Notes: generated by a model from the sequence alone, not told the origin. A stretch of DNA of 64,000 nucleotides from Pseudomonas fluorescens (GCF_902497855.1 NZ_CABVHU010000014.1:147326-211325), one strand, 5' to 3'; counted from the stretch's first letter, positions 9,922 to 17,720 are shown. A program made the numbers and translations.

Positions 9922-10041
9922 TTGACACAGCGTTAAGGGCGCGGCTACGATTCCGCCCTACGCCAGTGGCTAACCGCCATGACTCACATAATTACAATAA
10001 GGCCCGCCCCGACATACTCGTGGGCGGGCCTTATTGTTTTA
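9922..10041 (+). ncRNA. Candidate small RNA or attenuated leader upstream of the porin gene
   Basis: A good sigma-70 promoter (TTGACA at 9922-9927, 18-bp spacer, TACGAT at 9946-9951) is followed about 45 bp downstream by a strong hairpin, AATAAGGCCCGCCC paired with GGGCGGGCCTTATT at about 9997-10035, and a T-rich tail. Transcription would give an RNA of about 80 nt ending 80 bp before the oprD-type start. It could be a free small RNA or a premature-termination leader of the porin gene. No family is recognised. An open frame running through this stretch (9813-10127) looks non-coding. Confidence 0.45.
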
Positions 10042-10120
10042 AGGTGAAAAAAGAGCGCAAAAGCGCCGTTTCACCCGTGAGATACAGCGCGTATCAACCC
10101 GTAATAAGGAAAAGAACAAA

Positions 10121-11407
10121 ATGTTGAACAAGCGAATCAGCCTGATCGCTCTGGGGATGTTGAGTGCCACACAGGCCATGGCTAACGACCAGGCCGAATC
10201 CAAGGGTTTTGTTGAAGACAGCAGCCTCAAAGTGCTGCTGCGCAACGCCTACATGAATCGCGACTACAAAGACGGGAACCCGGATAAGGCCGAATGGGGC
10301 CAAGCGGCCATCGGCACCTTCTCGTCCGGTTTCACCCAGGGCACCGTCGGTGTGGGTGTGGATGCTTTCGGTCTGTATGCATTGCGTCTGGATGGCGGCA
10401 AAGGTCGCACCGGCGCACAAGGTATCGACTTCTTTAAAAAGGGCGACAGCGGCAGCGCGGCAAATGACCTGTCCAAGGGCGGGGCGGCGGTCAAATTCCG
10501 TCTTTCCAGCACGACGCTGACCTACGGCGACCAGATGCCGGCTCTGCCGGTGCTGAGTTACGACAACTCACGCCTGCTGCCGGAAAGCTACACCGGCACC
10601 CTGATCACCTCCAAGGAGATCAATGGCCTGGAGCTGAACGCTGGTCGCTTCACCGCCGAATCGCGCAAGAGCGCGCAAGGCCGTGACAGCGGTGGCTTGA
10701 AATCGATCAACGTGTTGGGCGGTAGCTACCGGTTCACCGAGCAGTTCAAGGCTGCGCTGTACGCCTCCGACGTCGAAGACGTGCTGAAGAAGCAATACGT
10801 GAACGCCAACTATGCGCTCCCGATCGACAAGGATCAGTCCCTGACCCTGGACTTCAACGGCTACCGCACCAAGCTGGACGATTCCTATGTCCGCGAAAGC
10901 GGTGCCACCGGTGATGACAACAAGATCTGGAGCCTGGCCGCCACCTTCGCCACCGGTCCGCACTCGTTCACCCTCGCGCATCAGCGCAGCACGGGTGACA
11001 GCAACCTGGGCTACCCCTACGGCGGCTACCAGAAAGATCAAGGGCGCGTCGGCGATGGCGGTAACACCATCTACCTGGCGAACTCCTACTGGTCCGACTT
11101 CAACGCCGAAGACGAACGCAGCTGGCAGCTGGGCTACGGCCTCGACTTCACCACCTTCGGTGTTCCAGGCCTGACCTACAACGTCGCCTATGTGCGTGGC
11201 AGCAACATCACCACGTCCACCAGCGAAGGTGGCACCGAGCGCGAAATCTTCAACCAGTTCAAGTACGTCGTGCAAAGCGGCGCGGCCAAAGACCTGAGCG
11301 TGAGACTGCGCAGCTCGGTCCTGCGCGTGTCGCAGAAATCCAGCGAATACAACGTCAGCGGCAACGAAGTACGGGTGTTTGTGGATTATCCGATCAACGT
11401 TTTCTGA
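10121..11407 (+). CDS. OprD-family outer-membrane porin
   Basis: Substrate-specific outer-membrane channel of 428 residues. It has a 22-residue signal peptide (…ATQAMA), the N-terminal FVEDSSLKVLLRNAYMNRD stretch typical of the OprD/OpdK family, many alternating beta strands and a C-terminal VRVFVDYPINVF with terminal Phe. AAGGA about 12 bases before the ATG serves as ribosome site. The family imports basic amino acids or carboxylic acids; which one is not decidable here. The 5' leader contains a terminator-like hairpin that may attenuate expression. Confidence 0.92.
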   Translation: MLNKRISLIALGMLSATQAMANDQAESKGFVEDSSLKVLLRNAYMNRDYKDGNPDKAEWGQAAIGTFSSGFTQGTVGVGVDAFGLYALRLDGGKGRTGAQGIDFFKKGDSGSAANDLSKGGAAVKFRLSSTTLTYGDQMPALPVLSYDNSRLLPESYTGTLITSKEINGLELNAGRFTAESRKSAQGRDSGGLKSINVLGGSYRFTEQFKAALYASDVEDVLKKQYVNANYALPIDKDQSLTLDFNGYRTKLDDSYVRESGATGDDNKIWSLAATFATGPHSFTLAHQRSTGDSNLGYPYGGYQKDQGRVGDGGNTIYLANSYWSDFNAEDERSWQLGYGLDFTTFGVPGLTYNVAYVRGSNITTSTSEGGTEREIFNQFKYVVQSGAAKDLSVRLRSSVLRVSQKSSEYNVSGNEVRVFVDYPINVF

Positions 11408-11449
11408 TGATCGGTGGCGGTATCGAAGCCTGATTCAAGGCTGAGGAAG

Positions 11450-11481
11450 AAAAAAGCCCCGACTGGTTCGGGGCTTTTTTG
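11450..11481 (+). terminator. Terminator of the porin gene (copy 1 of a duplicated terminator)
   Basis: AAAAAAGCCCCGA paired with TCGGGGCTTTTTT. It is part of the 37-bp direct repeat that recurs at 12320-12356. Confidence 0.9.
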
Positions 11482-11487
11482 TGGGCG
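11451..11487 (+). repeat. 37-bp direct repeat, copy 1, flanking the TA cassette
   Basis: Identical over 37 bp to 12320-12356. It contains the whole porin terminator plus GTGGGCG. The two copies bracket the relB/yafQ-like pair and sit 869 bp apart in the same orientation. Confidence 0.9.
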
Positions 11488-11706
11488 AGATTTAGCGTTC
11501 ACCGATAGTGGAAATTTCCTGCGCTGAATTGAGAACGTTCTCGAGTACAGAAAGGATTTGGCTGATATTCACTGCGTGGTCAAACGATTAAAAATACGGG
11601 ACGAGAGGTCCAGCTGATCGTCAGGAACCCAGCTTTAGGAGACGTCCATTTGCGCTGAGGTTGACCCCAAACAACCGCTCAATCACAATACTGAGGTAGC
11701 GCCAAT

Positions 11707-11714
11707 GTAGCTAC
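11707..11714. promoter_or_regulatory. Small palindrome before the antitoxin gene
   Basis: GTAGCTAC, a perfect 8-bp palindrome preceded by another GTAGC at 11696-11700, lies 24-31 bp before the antitoxin ATG. Its place suits an autoregulatory TA operator. The rest of 11488-11706 shows no gene. Confidence 0.3.
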
Positions 11715-11737
11715 AAATTAACGATGAGGTTATTACC

Positions 11738-12028
11738 ATGGGTGCATTGCTGAAAACCACAGATGTGCGTTGCCGTATTGATGAAGATCTGAAGGCACGT
11801 GCTACTGAAGTCTTGAGCGCCTGCGGTCTGAGTATCAGTGATGCCATGCGTCTTTTTCTTCGTCAGGTCGTAGCAACTCAAGGCCTTCCTTTTGAGGTGC
11901 GCGTCCCTTCGGAGAAAACGGCCCGCGCCATGATGGAAGCACGAGATATTCGTCAGCGGTTCGACTCGATAGACGAAATGCTGAGGGATGCAGATGGCGA
12001 AACCGGAGAAAAAACAAAACCGCGCTGA
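11738..12028 (+). CDS. RelB/DinJ-family antitoxin
   Basis: Ninety-six residues. The N-terminal KTTDVRCRIDEDLKARATEV and GLSISDAMRLFLRQVV form the ribbon-helix-helix domain of RelB/DinJ antitoxins, which bind DNA and cap a RelE/YafQ toxin with the C-terminal part. GAGG lies 9 bases before the ATG. Its 3' end overlaps the toxin frame, the usual TA arrangement. Codon use and base composition are less GC-rich than the flanking porin and kdgT genes, in keeping with acquired DNA. Confidence 0.88.
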   Translation: MGALLKTTDVRCRIDEDLKARATEVLSACGLSISDAMRLFLRQVVATQGLPFEVRVPSEKTARAMMEARDIRQRFDSIDEMLRDADGETGEKTKPR

Positions 12029-12308
12029 GCTGCCCAAGCAATGTTCACAAACGTCTGAATTCAAGAAGTCGTGGGAACGTTACAAGCGTGCCGGTCGCCG
12101 CGATATGAATGAAGTTCGTCGGGTGATGGTCATGCTATTTCTGGGAGAGCCGCTGCCCGCCGAATACCTGGATCATGCGCTGACAGGGGATTGGGCTGGT
12201 TTTTGAGAGTGCCATATAGGCGGTGATTTCTTGATGATTTATGAGCACACACGTTCCGATCTGATCACATTTGTTGATCTCGGAAGCCATTCAGAGCTGT
12301 TCAAGTAG
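11994..12308 (+). pseudogene. YafQ-type mRNA interferase toxin interrupted by an in-frame TGA
   Basis: The frame begins inside the antitoxin gene and stops at TGA 12204-12206, giving about 70 residues ending LTGDWAGF. Reading on in the same frame gives ECHIGGDFLMIYEHTRSD and ends GSHSELFK at TAG 12308. In E. coli YafQ the same place reads QGSWKGYRDAHVEPDWILIY…GTHAALFG, so the TGA replaces the conserved Arg codon (CGA to TGA is one change). The missing tail carries catalytic His and Asp positions, so the product should be inactive. The catalytic Arg near the end is also Asp here. The ATG at 11994 is preferred (GAGGG 6 bases away); 11988 is possible. Confidence 0.82.
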
Positions 12309-12319
12309 TATCGCTAATC

Positions 12320-12356
12320 AAAAAGCCCCGACTGGTTCGGGGCTTTTTTGTGGGCG
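12320..12356 (+). repeat. 37-bp direct repeat, copy 2, containing a terminator
   Basis: Perfect second copy of 11451-11487, beginning 11 bp after the toxin's downstream stop codon. It includes the terminator hairpin at 12320-12349. It marks the right edge of the TA cassette. Confidence 0.9.
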
Positions 12357-12422
12357 TCGCAGGGCTCTAGCGTGCGCCGCAGGGCATTTCCAAGGTCTGT
12401 GATACCCGGAATCTCACAGCAG

Positions 12423-12443
12423 AAATGATCGAAACGATCATTT
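12423..12443. promoter_or_regulatory. Operator-like palindrome O1 upstream of kdgT
   Basis: AAATGATCG-AAA-CGATCATTT is a 9-bp perfect inverted repeat about 130 bp before kdgT. It shares the TGATCG half-site with the second palindrome downstream. It is a likely target of the DeoR-type repressor encoded at the end of the operon. Confidence 0.6.
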
Positions 12444-12490
12444 GAATGATTGATTTGCGCATTATTTGCCGATGACCTAAGATAAATTTG

Positions 12491-12521
12491 ACTGAAATAA
12501 TCACATCGTGATCGTTTCAGT
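12491..12521. promoter_or_regulatory. Operator-like palindrome O2 upstream of kdgT
   Basis: A 31-bp dyad with outer arms ACTGAAA and TTTCAGT and inner arms ATCAC-ATC-GTGAT, ending 51 bp before the kdgT start. It contains TGATCGTTTC, also present on the other strand of O1. Confidence 0.6.
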
Positions 12522-12572
12522 CAGTTTCGAGGTGATGCACGTTTTGCCAAACAATTATAAAAGGAGACCCTC

Positions 12573-13586
12573 GTGGCCCAGATCCCTATCAAGCGCACCA
12601 TAGAACGCATACCGGGCGGCATGATGATCGTGCCCCTGCTGATCGGTTCGCTGGTGGCAACCTTCCTGCCTGACACGCCAAAGTTTTTCGGCTCATTCAC
12701 TAATGCGCTGTTCACCGGTGCGCTGCCCATCCTCGCGGTGTTCTATGTCTGCATGGGCGCGAGCATCAATATCAAGGCTACGCCTTATCTGCTCAAGAAG
12801 GGCGGCACGCTGCTCATCACGAAAGTCGGCATCGCCGTGCTCATCGGGATCATCCTCGGTCACTTCCTGGGCGAGCAGCCGATTTCGTCAGGTCTCTTCG
12901 CCGGCATTTCCACCCTGGCGGTGGTCGCCGCGATGAACGACACCAACGGCGGCTTGTACATGGCGCTGATGGGGCAGTACGGGCGCTCCGAAGACGTCGG
13001 CGCCTACTCGGTCATGTCCCTGGAGTCCGGTCCTTTCCTGACCATGGTCACCCTGGGTATCGCCGGGCTGTCCGCATTCCCGTGGCCGACGCTGGTGGGC
13101 AGCATCCTGCCGCTGGCGCTGGGCATGCTGCTGGGTAATCTCGACCGCGACATGCGCGACTTTCTGGCCAAGGCCGTGCCGGTGATGATCCCGTTCTTCG
13201 CCCTTGCGCTTGGCGCCAGCCTGGACCTGCATAACGTCTGGCAAGCCGGTTTGCTGGGTCTGGGCATGGGGGTTGCGGTGGTCGTGCTGACGGGTATCCC
13301 GCTGTTCTTCGCCGACCGCCTGACCGGTGGCACTGGCGTCGCCGGTGTCGCGGCGGCCACCACCGCCGGGAATGCCGCAGCGGTGCCGGCGCTGATCGCG
13401 GCGGCCAACCCGGTGTACGCCGAAGCCGCGAAGAGCGCGACAATCCTGGTAGCGGCTTGCGTCGTGGTCACCGCGATTCTCGCGCCGATACTCACCGCCG
13501 CTGTCGCCAAGCGCGTGCAACAGCGCAACCCCGCTGTCATACCGGAACCGGAGATCGAGCCTCAAAAACGGGAGGCCTTGCGATGA
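12573..13586 (+). CDS. kdgT: 2-keto-3-deoxygluconate permease family transporter
   Basis: Inner-membrane proton symporter of the KDGT family, 337 residues, about ten hydrophobic segments. The family signature region GLFAGISTLAVVAAMNDTNG is intact. In KdgT itself the substrate is 2-keto-3-deoxygluconate. Here the downstream kinase and PdxA2-type dehydrogenase suggest a four-carbon acid such as D-threonate, as in the Salmonella kdgT-ygbK-pdxA2 group. Its stop overlaps the kinase ATG (ATGA), so translation is coupled. Ribosome site AAAGGAGA precedes a start given as GTG at 12573. Confidence 0.88.
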   Translation: MAQIPIKRTIERIPGGMMIVPLLIGSLVATFLPDTPKFFGSFTNALFTGALPILAVFYVCMGASINIKATPYLLKKGGTLLITKVGIAVLIGIILGHFLGEQPISSGLFAGISTLAVVAAMNDTNGGLYMALMGQYGRSEDVGAYSVMSLESGPFLTMVTLGIAGLSAFPWPTLVGSILPLALGMLLGNLDRDMRDFLAKAVPVMIPFFALALGASLDLHNVWQAGLLGLGMGVAVVVLTGIPLFFADRLTGGTGVAGVAAATTAGNAAAVPALIAAANPVYAEAAKSATILVAACVVVTAILAPILTAAVAKRVQQRNPAVIPEPEIEPQKREALR

Positions 13587-14863
13587 GGATTCTGATCATC
13601 GCAGACGATCTGTCGGGCGCGGCGGATTGCGCCATCGGCTTCGCGAGCGCGGGTCTGCAAACGGTCGTCACGCTCGATCCCTTGAATGACAAGACTGACG
13701 CCCAGGTGATTGCCGCCGATACCGATACCCGGCGCCTCTCGCCGGAGCAGGCTGCCGAGCGCACCGTCGCCGCGTTCAGGGCACTGCATCAACCCGGCCA
13801 GCGGCTGTACAAGAAAATCGATTCCACCTTGCGCGGTAACTGGGCGGCGGAAGTCGCCGCCCTGCAACCGTTGGCGGGCCTGGCCATCGTCGCGCCGGCG
13901 TTTCCCGCCACCGGGCGTACGTTGCGCGGTGGTCGGGTGTTCGTGAACGGCCAGCCACTGGAGTCCACCGATACCTGGAAACTCGAAAACGCCGATCGTC
14001 CGGCGGATGTAGAGGCGATGCTGGTGGCCGCGGGCCTGAGCACCGCCAAGCTTGATCTGGACACCTTGCGCGGCAATGAACAGGCGCTCGAGCGTCATAT
14101 CGCCGAAATGGCCAGCAACGGCACCCAGGCATTGATCGTCGATGCACAAACCGAAGACGACCTGCTGACCCTGGCTCGCCTGACCGCGTCGATGGATCAG
14201 CCGCTGTTCTGGATCGGTTCGGGTGGCCTGGCGCGGGAAATCGCCAGTCTTGCCGATTTTTCCGAAGCACGTTTCACCGCCATCGAACCCGCTGCAGTCG
14301 AAAAAAGCCAGGCGCCGATCCTGATACTGGTCGGCAGTCTGTCCGGCGTCTGCGAGCGCCAGTGCGCACTGCTCAAGGAACGTGGCGGGGTCAGCGAATT
14401 GGTCGTCCCACCTGCAGTGCTGCGCCAAGGCACCACTCATGGCGATTGGGAACTCTGGCAAGCGCGCATCGGCGAGCAGTTGGACGGCTGGAGCGACCTG
14501 CTGCTGCGCATCGGCCGTGATGAGGCGTTCGATCCTCAAGAAGGCGCGCACCTTTCTACCCTGCTGGCCGTGCTGGTAGAGCCGCACTTCGCCAAGGTCG
14601 GCGGCCTGATCGCCACGGGCGGCGAGACGGCGCGGGCCATCTTGACCACCGTCGGCATCGACAGCCTGCAACTGCTGACCGAAATCGAAGCCGGCGTCGC
14701 CTTCGCCCGACCGGCCCTTTCCCGACACGGTCATCGCCCCGGCATTGTGACCAAGGCCGGCGCGTTCGGCACCGATTACGCCTTGTATGCGGCATGGCAA
14801 CACCTGAGCGCCAGCGCTGATCGCTCGCCGCCCCAACGCACACGAATCCAAGGACTCGAATGA
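13583..14863 (+). CDS. dtnK: Four-carbon acid sugar kinase (DUF1537 family), threonate kinase type
   Basis: ATP-dependent kinase acting on a four-carbon sugar acid, 426 residues. The N-terminal RILIIADDLSGAADCAIGF and the C-terminal VTKAGAFG are hallmarks of the DUF1537/SBD_N plus NBD_C family. Partnered with a PdxA2-type enzyme it is expected to make D-threonate (or D-erythronate) 4-phosphate, since L-erythronate/D-erythronate routes use other dehydrogenases. The ATG overlaps the kdgT stop, and its own stop overlaps the pdxA2 ATG. The reading frame is open further upstream inside kdgT, but the overlapping ATG is the clear start. Confidence 0.88.
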   Translation: MRILIIADDLSGAADCAIGFASAGLQTVVTLDPLNDKTDAQVIAADTDTRRLSPEQAAERTVAAFRALHQPGQRLYKKIDSTLRGNWAAEVAALQPLAGLAIVAPAFPATGRTLRGGRVFVNGQPLESTDTWKLENADRPADVEAMLVAAGLSTAKLDLDTLRGNEQALERHIAEMASNGTQALIVDAQTEDDLLTLARLTASMDQPLFWIGSGGLAREIASLADFSEARFTAIEPAAVEKSQAPILILVGSLSGVCERQCALLKERGGVSELVVPPAVLRQGTTHGDWELWQARIGEQLDGWSDLLLRIGRDEAFDPQEGAHLSTLLAVLVEPHFAKVGGLIATGGETARAILTTVGIDSLQLLTEIEAGVAFARPALSRHGHRPGIVTKAGAFGTDYALYAAWQHLSASADRSPPQRTRIQGLE

Positions 14864-15870
14864 ACACTATGAGCAACTACCTTCCCATCATCGGCATCAC
14901 CATGGGCGACGCCACGGGTGTCGGCCCGGAAATCGTGGTCAAAAGCCTGACCCATGACATCGTCTACCAACAATGCCGGCCGCTGGTGATCGGCGATGCC
15001 CGTCGTCTTGAGCAGGCCAATGTGATCGTCGGCGGCAGCGCCAAAGTGCGCCGCATCGAGGACGCCTCCCAGGCGCTGTACGAGGCCGGCACCATTGACT
15101 GCATCGACCTCGACCTGATCCCCGACGATCTGCCGTTCGGCGAACTGTCGCCCATCGCCGGTGACGCCGCCTACCAATACATCGCCCGTGCCGTGGAACT
15201 GGCGCAGGCCAAGCAGATTGACGCGATCTGCACCGCGCCCTTGAACAAGGAAGCGCTGCACGCCGGCGGCCACAAATACCCCGGCCACACCGAAATGCTC
15301 GCGCACCTGACCAACGTCGACGAAGTGTCGATGATGCTGGTGGCGCCGCAGTTGCGGGTGATTCATGTCACCACCCACATCGGCATCATCGACGCGATCC
15401 GCAAGATCGAGCCGGGCCTGGTCCAGCGCACCATCGAACGCGGCAACGCGACGTTGATCAAGGCTGGCATCGCCAGACCGCGCATTGGCGTATGCGGGAT
15501 CAACCCGCATGCCGGTGAAAACGGTCTGTTCGGCTATGGCGAAGAAGAAGAGAAAATCATCCCGGCAGTGAAGCTGCTGCAGGAACGCGGCCTCGACGTG
15601 ACCGGCCCGCTGCCGGCCGACACGCTGTTCTTCCGCGCCGGCCGCGGCGATTTCGATCTGGTGGTGGCGATGTATCACGACCAGGGCCACGGCCCGGTCA
15701 AAGTACTGGGCCTTGAAGCCGGCGTTAACGTCACCGTTGGCCTGGACGTGATCCGCACCTCGGTCGACCACGGCACCGCCTTCGACATTGCCGGCAAGGG
15801 CATTGCCGATGAACGCAGCCTGCTCGAAGCGCTGCGCCAGGGTGCGGAGCTTGCCACGCGACGGGGATGA
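14860..15870 (+). CDS. pdxA2: 4-phosphoerythronate/threonate dehydrogenase, PdxA2 type
   Basis: NAD-dependent oxidative decarboxylase of the PdxA family, 336 residues. GITMGDATGVGPEIVVKSL, KYPGHTEMLAHL and AMYHDQGHGPVKVLG carry the conserved metal- and substrate-binding residues. In the threonate pathway it oxidises D-threonate 4-phosphate, which decarboxylates to dihydroxyacetone phosphate. It differs from biosynthetic PdxA by its operon: it overlaps the DUF1537 kinase by 4 bp and is followed 55 bp later by a DeoR regulator. Confidence 0.9.
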   Translation: MNTMSNYLPIIGITMGDATGVGPEIVVKSLTHDIVYQQCRPLVIGDARRLEQANVIVGGSAKVRRIEDASQALYEAGTIDCIDLDLIPDDLPFGELSPIAGDAAYQYIARAVELAQAKQIDAICTAPLNKEALHAGGHKYPGHTEMLAHLTNVDEVSMMLVAPQLRVIHVTTHIGIIDAIRKIEPGLVQRTIERGNATLIKAGIARPRIGVCGINPHAGENGLFGYGEEEEKIIPAVKLLQERGLDVTGPLPADTLFFRAGRGDFDLVVAMYHDQGHGPVKVLGLEAGVNVTVGLDVIRTSVDHGTAFDIAGKGIADERSLLEALRQGAELATRRG

Positions 15871-15925
15871 GCCGCACGGGCGCTGTCGTGTAAGATCGAC
15901 CACCGTCCATTGTGCGAGCCCCGCC

Positions 15926-16699
15926 ATGAAAGCCTCCGAACGCCACCGCGCCATCCTCGATCTCGTACGTATCGGCGATGCCAACGTCGAGCAATTGAGC
16001 GCGGCGCTCGGGGTCTCGGAAGCGACGGTGCGGCGCGACCTGACCATGCTCGCCAAACAACGGCACCTGGTACGCACCTATGGCGGCGCCACTGCCGTGG
16101 TCGGCGTGCATGAGCCGGAAGCCTCCCTCGAAGAACGCAAGACGTCGCAGTGGGAGCAAAAGGATGCCATCGCCCAGGCTGCAGCGGCCCACGTGCAGGA
16201 CGGCGACACCGTACTGCTCGACGGCGGCACCACCTGCGCCGCGCTGGCCCATCACCTGTGCTCGCGCCAAGACGTGCACGTGGTGACCAATAACCTGCTG
16301 GCCGTGATGACCCTGGCCAATGCGCCGGGTATCCGCTTGACCTTGATCGGCGGCGACTTGCGCGGTTCGAGCATGAGCACCTTGGGACCGTTGGCGGAGC
16401 TGACGTTAAGTCGGCTGAGCGTCGACAAAGCCTTCCTCGGTGCGGATGGCGTGGTCGCGGAATTCGGTTTGTGCGAAGCGAGCGCGCAGCAGGCTTATCT
16501 CAAGGAATGCATCATCAAGCGGGCGGCGCAAATCGTCGTACTTGCCGACACTGATAAACTCGGCCGCGCGCGACAGCAGCACTGGACGCCGATTGAGCGG
16601 GAGTGGCGGCTGATTACCGGCGCCTCGGCTGATGATGCTGCCCTCGCACCCTTTTATGCGCTCAAGCAAATCACCGTGGAAACCGTAATCATCGGTTAG
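15926..16699 (+). CDS. DeoR/GlpR-family transcriptional repressor
   Basis: Local regulator of the sugar-acid operon, 257 residues. An N-terminal winged helix-turn-helix (RHRAILDLVRIGDANVEQLS, SEATVRRDLTMLAKQ) is followed by a DeoR sugar-phosphate sensor domain with DTVLLDGGTTCAALA and KAFLGADGV. It probably releases the two palindromes upstream of kdgT when a phosphorylated intermediate binds. The frame is open from 15788, but the ATG at 15926 gives the family's N-terminus and clears pdxA2. Confidence 0.88.
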   Translation: MKASERHRAILDLVRIGDANVEQLSAALGVSEATVRRDLTMLAKQRHLVRTYGGATAVVGVHEPEASLEERKTSQWEQKDAIAQAAAAHVQDGDTVLLDGGTTCAALAHHLCSRQDVHVVTNNLLAVMTLANAPGIRLTLIGGDLRGSSMSTLGPLAELTLSRLSVDKAFLGADGVVAEFGLCEASAQQAYLKECIIKRAAQIVVLADTDKLGRARQQHWTPIEREWRLITGASADDAALAPFYALKQITVETVIIG

Positions 16700-16710
16700 A
16701 CCACCGAACT

Positions 16711-16775
16711 GTAGGAGCCGGCTTGCTGGCGATGGCGGCCTCAAATTCGCTATCGCCGGCAAGCCGGGCTCCTAC
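16711..16775. repeat. REP-type inverted repeat
   Basis: GTAGGAGCCGGCTTGCTGGC and the imperfect complement ending GGCTCCTAC, directly after the deoR gene; may also serve as a 3' end. Confidence 0.8.
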
Positions 16776-16825
16776 GAAAAGCGATCATTTCTGCGCTCAT
16801 GTCGTCAAAACCCCGTTTCGGTAAC

Positions 16826-16899
16826 ACGTGTCGCCAACATGTCGTTCGCGGCGACATGTTCCCAGGACGTGTCGTTAAAAGTGGAAAATTGCGACACGT
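16826..16899. repeat. Cluster of five ACRYGTCG octamers
   Basis: ACGTGTCG (16826-16833), ACATGTCG (16837-16844), CGACATGT (16852-16859), ACGTGTCG (16867-16874) and CGACACGT (16892-16899) place three direct and two inverted copies of one octamer in 74 bp. The cluster lies between the 3' ends of two convergent genes, where an operator is not expected. It could be the protein-binding end of a lost transposon or a local operator array. Confidence 0.55.
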
Positions 16900-16954
16900 A
16901 ACAAAACGGACTACATCAGAAGGGGCGAAGTCCTATAGTAAAGTCGTACAACAT

Positions 16955-17278
16955 CTAGCAGACGTTAGCTTGTGAAATAACGATCTGAGGCGTGGCCCCG
17001 GCATCGTTGGACGGAAATGTAAACGTGGTGCGAAAGCCCAGTTTATCCAGCATGTCCATCATTGCATCGATCGTGAATTTCTCGATCTTCCCAGTGGTGA
17101 GCTCTGAGATGCGTGATTGGGTCACGTTCAACCTGGTTGCGGCTTCACTCTGTTTGAGGCCAAGGGTTTTGATGCAGTCAGTGATGAACATCGAAAGCTC
17201 CATCTTCAGCGCGATTTTACTGGAGACTTCTTTTTCATGCGTGACATGGAATGGGCTGTCGAAAAATTGAATGGCCAT
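16955..17278 (-). CDS. XRE-family helix-turn-helix protein (HigA-like, orphan)
   Basis: A 107-residue DNA-binding protein. LKQSEAATRLNVTQSRISEL is a clear helix-turn-helix near residues 42-61, followed by TIDAMMDMLDKLGF, the pattern of antitoxins partnered with RelE/HigB-like or phage Gp49-like toxins. No toxin gene lies on either side, so it is an orphan or lost its partner. AAAGGAGG precedes the ATG. A near-perfect palindrome 20-40 bp upstream suggests autoregulation. The gene is less GC-rich than its neighbours. Confidence 0.8.
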   Translation of the reverse strand: MAIQFFDSPFHVTHEKEVSSKIALKMELSMFITDCIKTLGLKQSEAATRLNVTQSRISELTTGKIEKFTIDAMMDMLDKLGFRTTFTFPSNDAGATPQIVISQANVC

Positions 17279-17298
17279 GAATGTCCCCCTCCTTTGAG

Positions 17299-17318
17299 TT
17301 ATCTAAAATTTTCGATAA
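17299..17318. promoter_or_regulatory. Palindromic operator of the XRE gene
   Basis: TTATCTAAAATTTTCGATAA is a 20-bp dyad with one mismatched pair, 21-40 bp upstream of the XRE start. It is a typical self-repression site. Confidence 0.55.
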
Positions 17319-17498
17319 ATGCAGGTTATTCGATTGATCCATTAGAGGCAAACATGTAGTGCTTTCGCGACGGAATCCATTACACCAAGTAACTAATGAT
17401 GTTCCCGCCCCCACCTTTATCCCCTCCAGCTAACTCCATACATTGAGCTCCAACACCTACCCATCACCCCGATGAGCAGGTCACCGGAGATCTTCCTC

Positions 17499-17720
17499 AT
17501 GCCTTTCGTAAGCGTACGCATCACCCGCGATGGCGTTACCTCTGAGCAGAAAGCTCAGGTGATCGCCGAAATCACTGAAACACTGGAACGTGTCCTCAAG
17601 AAGGACCCGCACCTGACCCACATCGTGATCGAAGAAGTCGACACCGATAACTGGGGCTACGCCGGCATCACCACCACCCAATACCGCAAGCAACTGGCTG
17701 AAGAGGAGGGGAAGTCGTGA
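17499..17720 (+). CDS. 4-oxalocrotonate tautomerase family protein
   Basis: A 73-residue tautomerase. After Met removal the catalytic Pro-1 leads PFVSVRITRDGVTSEQK; the conserved helix and VIIEEV-like strand (HIVIEEVDTDNWGYAG) follow. This fixes the start at 17499, although the frame is open from 17472. GGAG lies about 10 bases upstream. Its stop overlaps the next gene's GTG (GTGA), so it is co-translated with the DsbA-like protein. Confidence 0.88.
   Translation: MPFVSVRITRDGVTSEQKAQVIAEITETLERVLKKDPHLTHIVIEEVDTDNWGYAGITTTQYRKQLAEEEGKS

Noticed and set aside
9813..10127. 104-codon frame upstream of the porin gene
   Set aside because: Runs through a promoter and terminator hairpin, has unlikely composition and would overlap the porin start.
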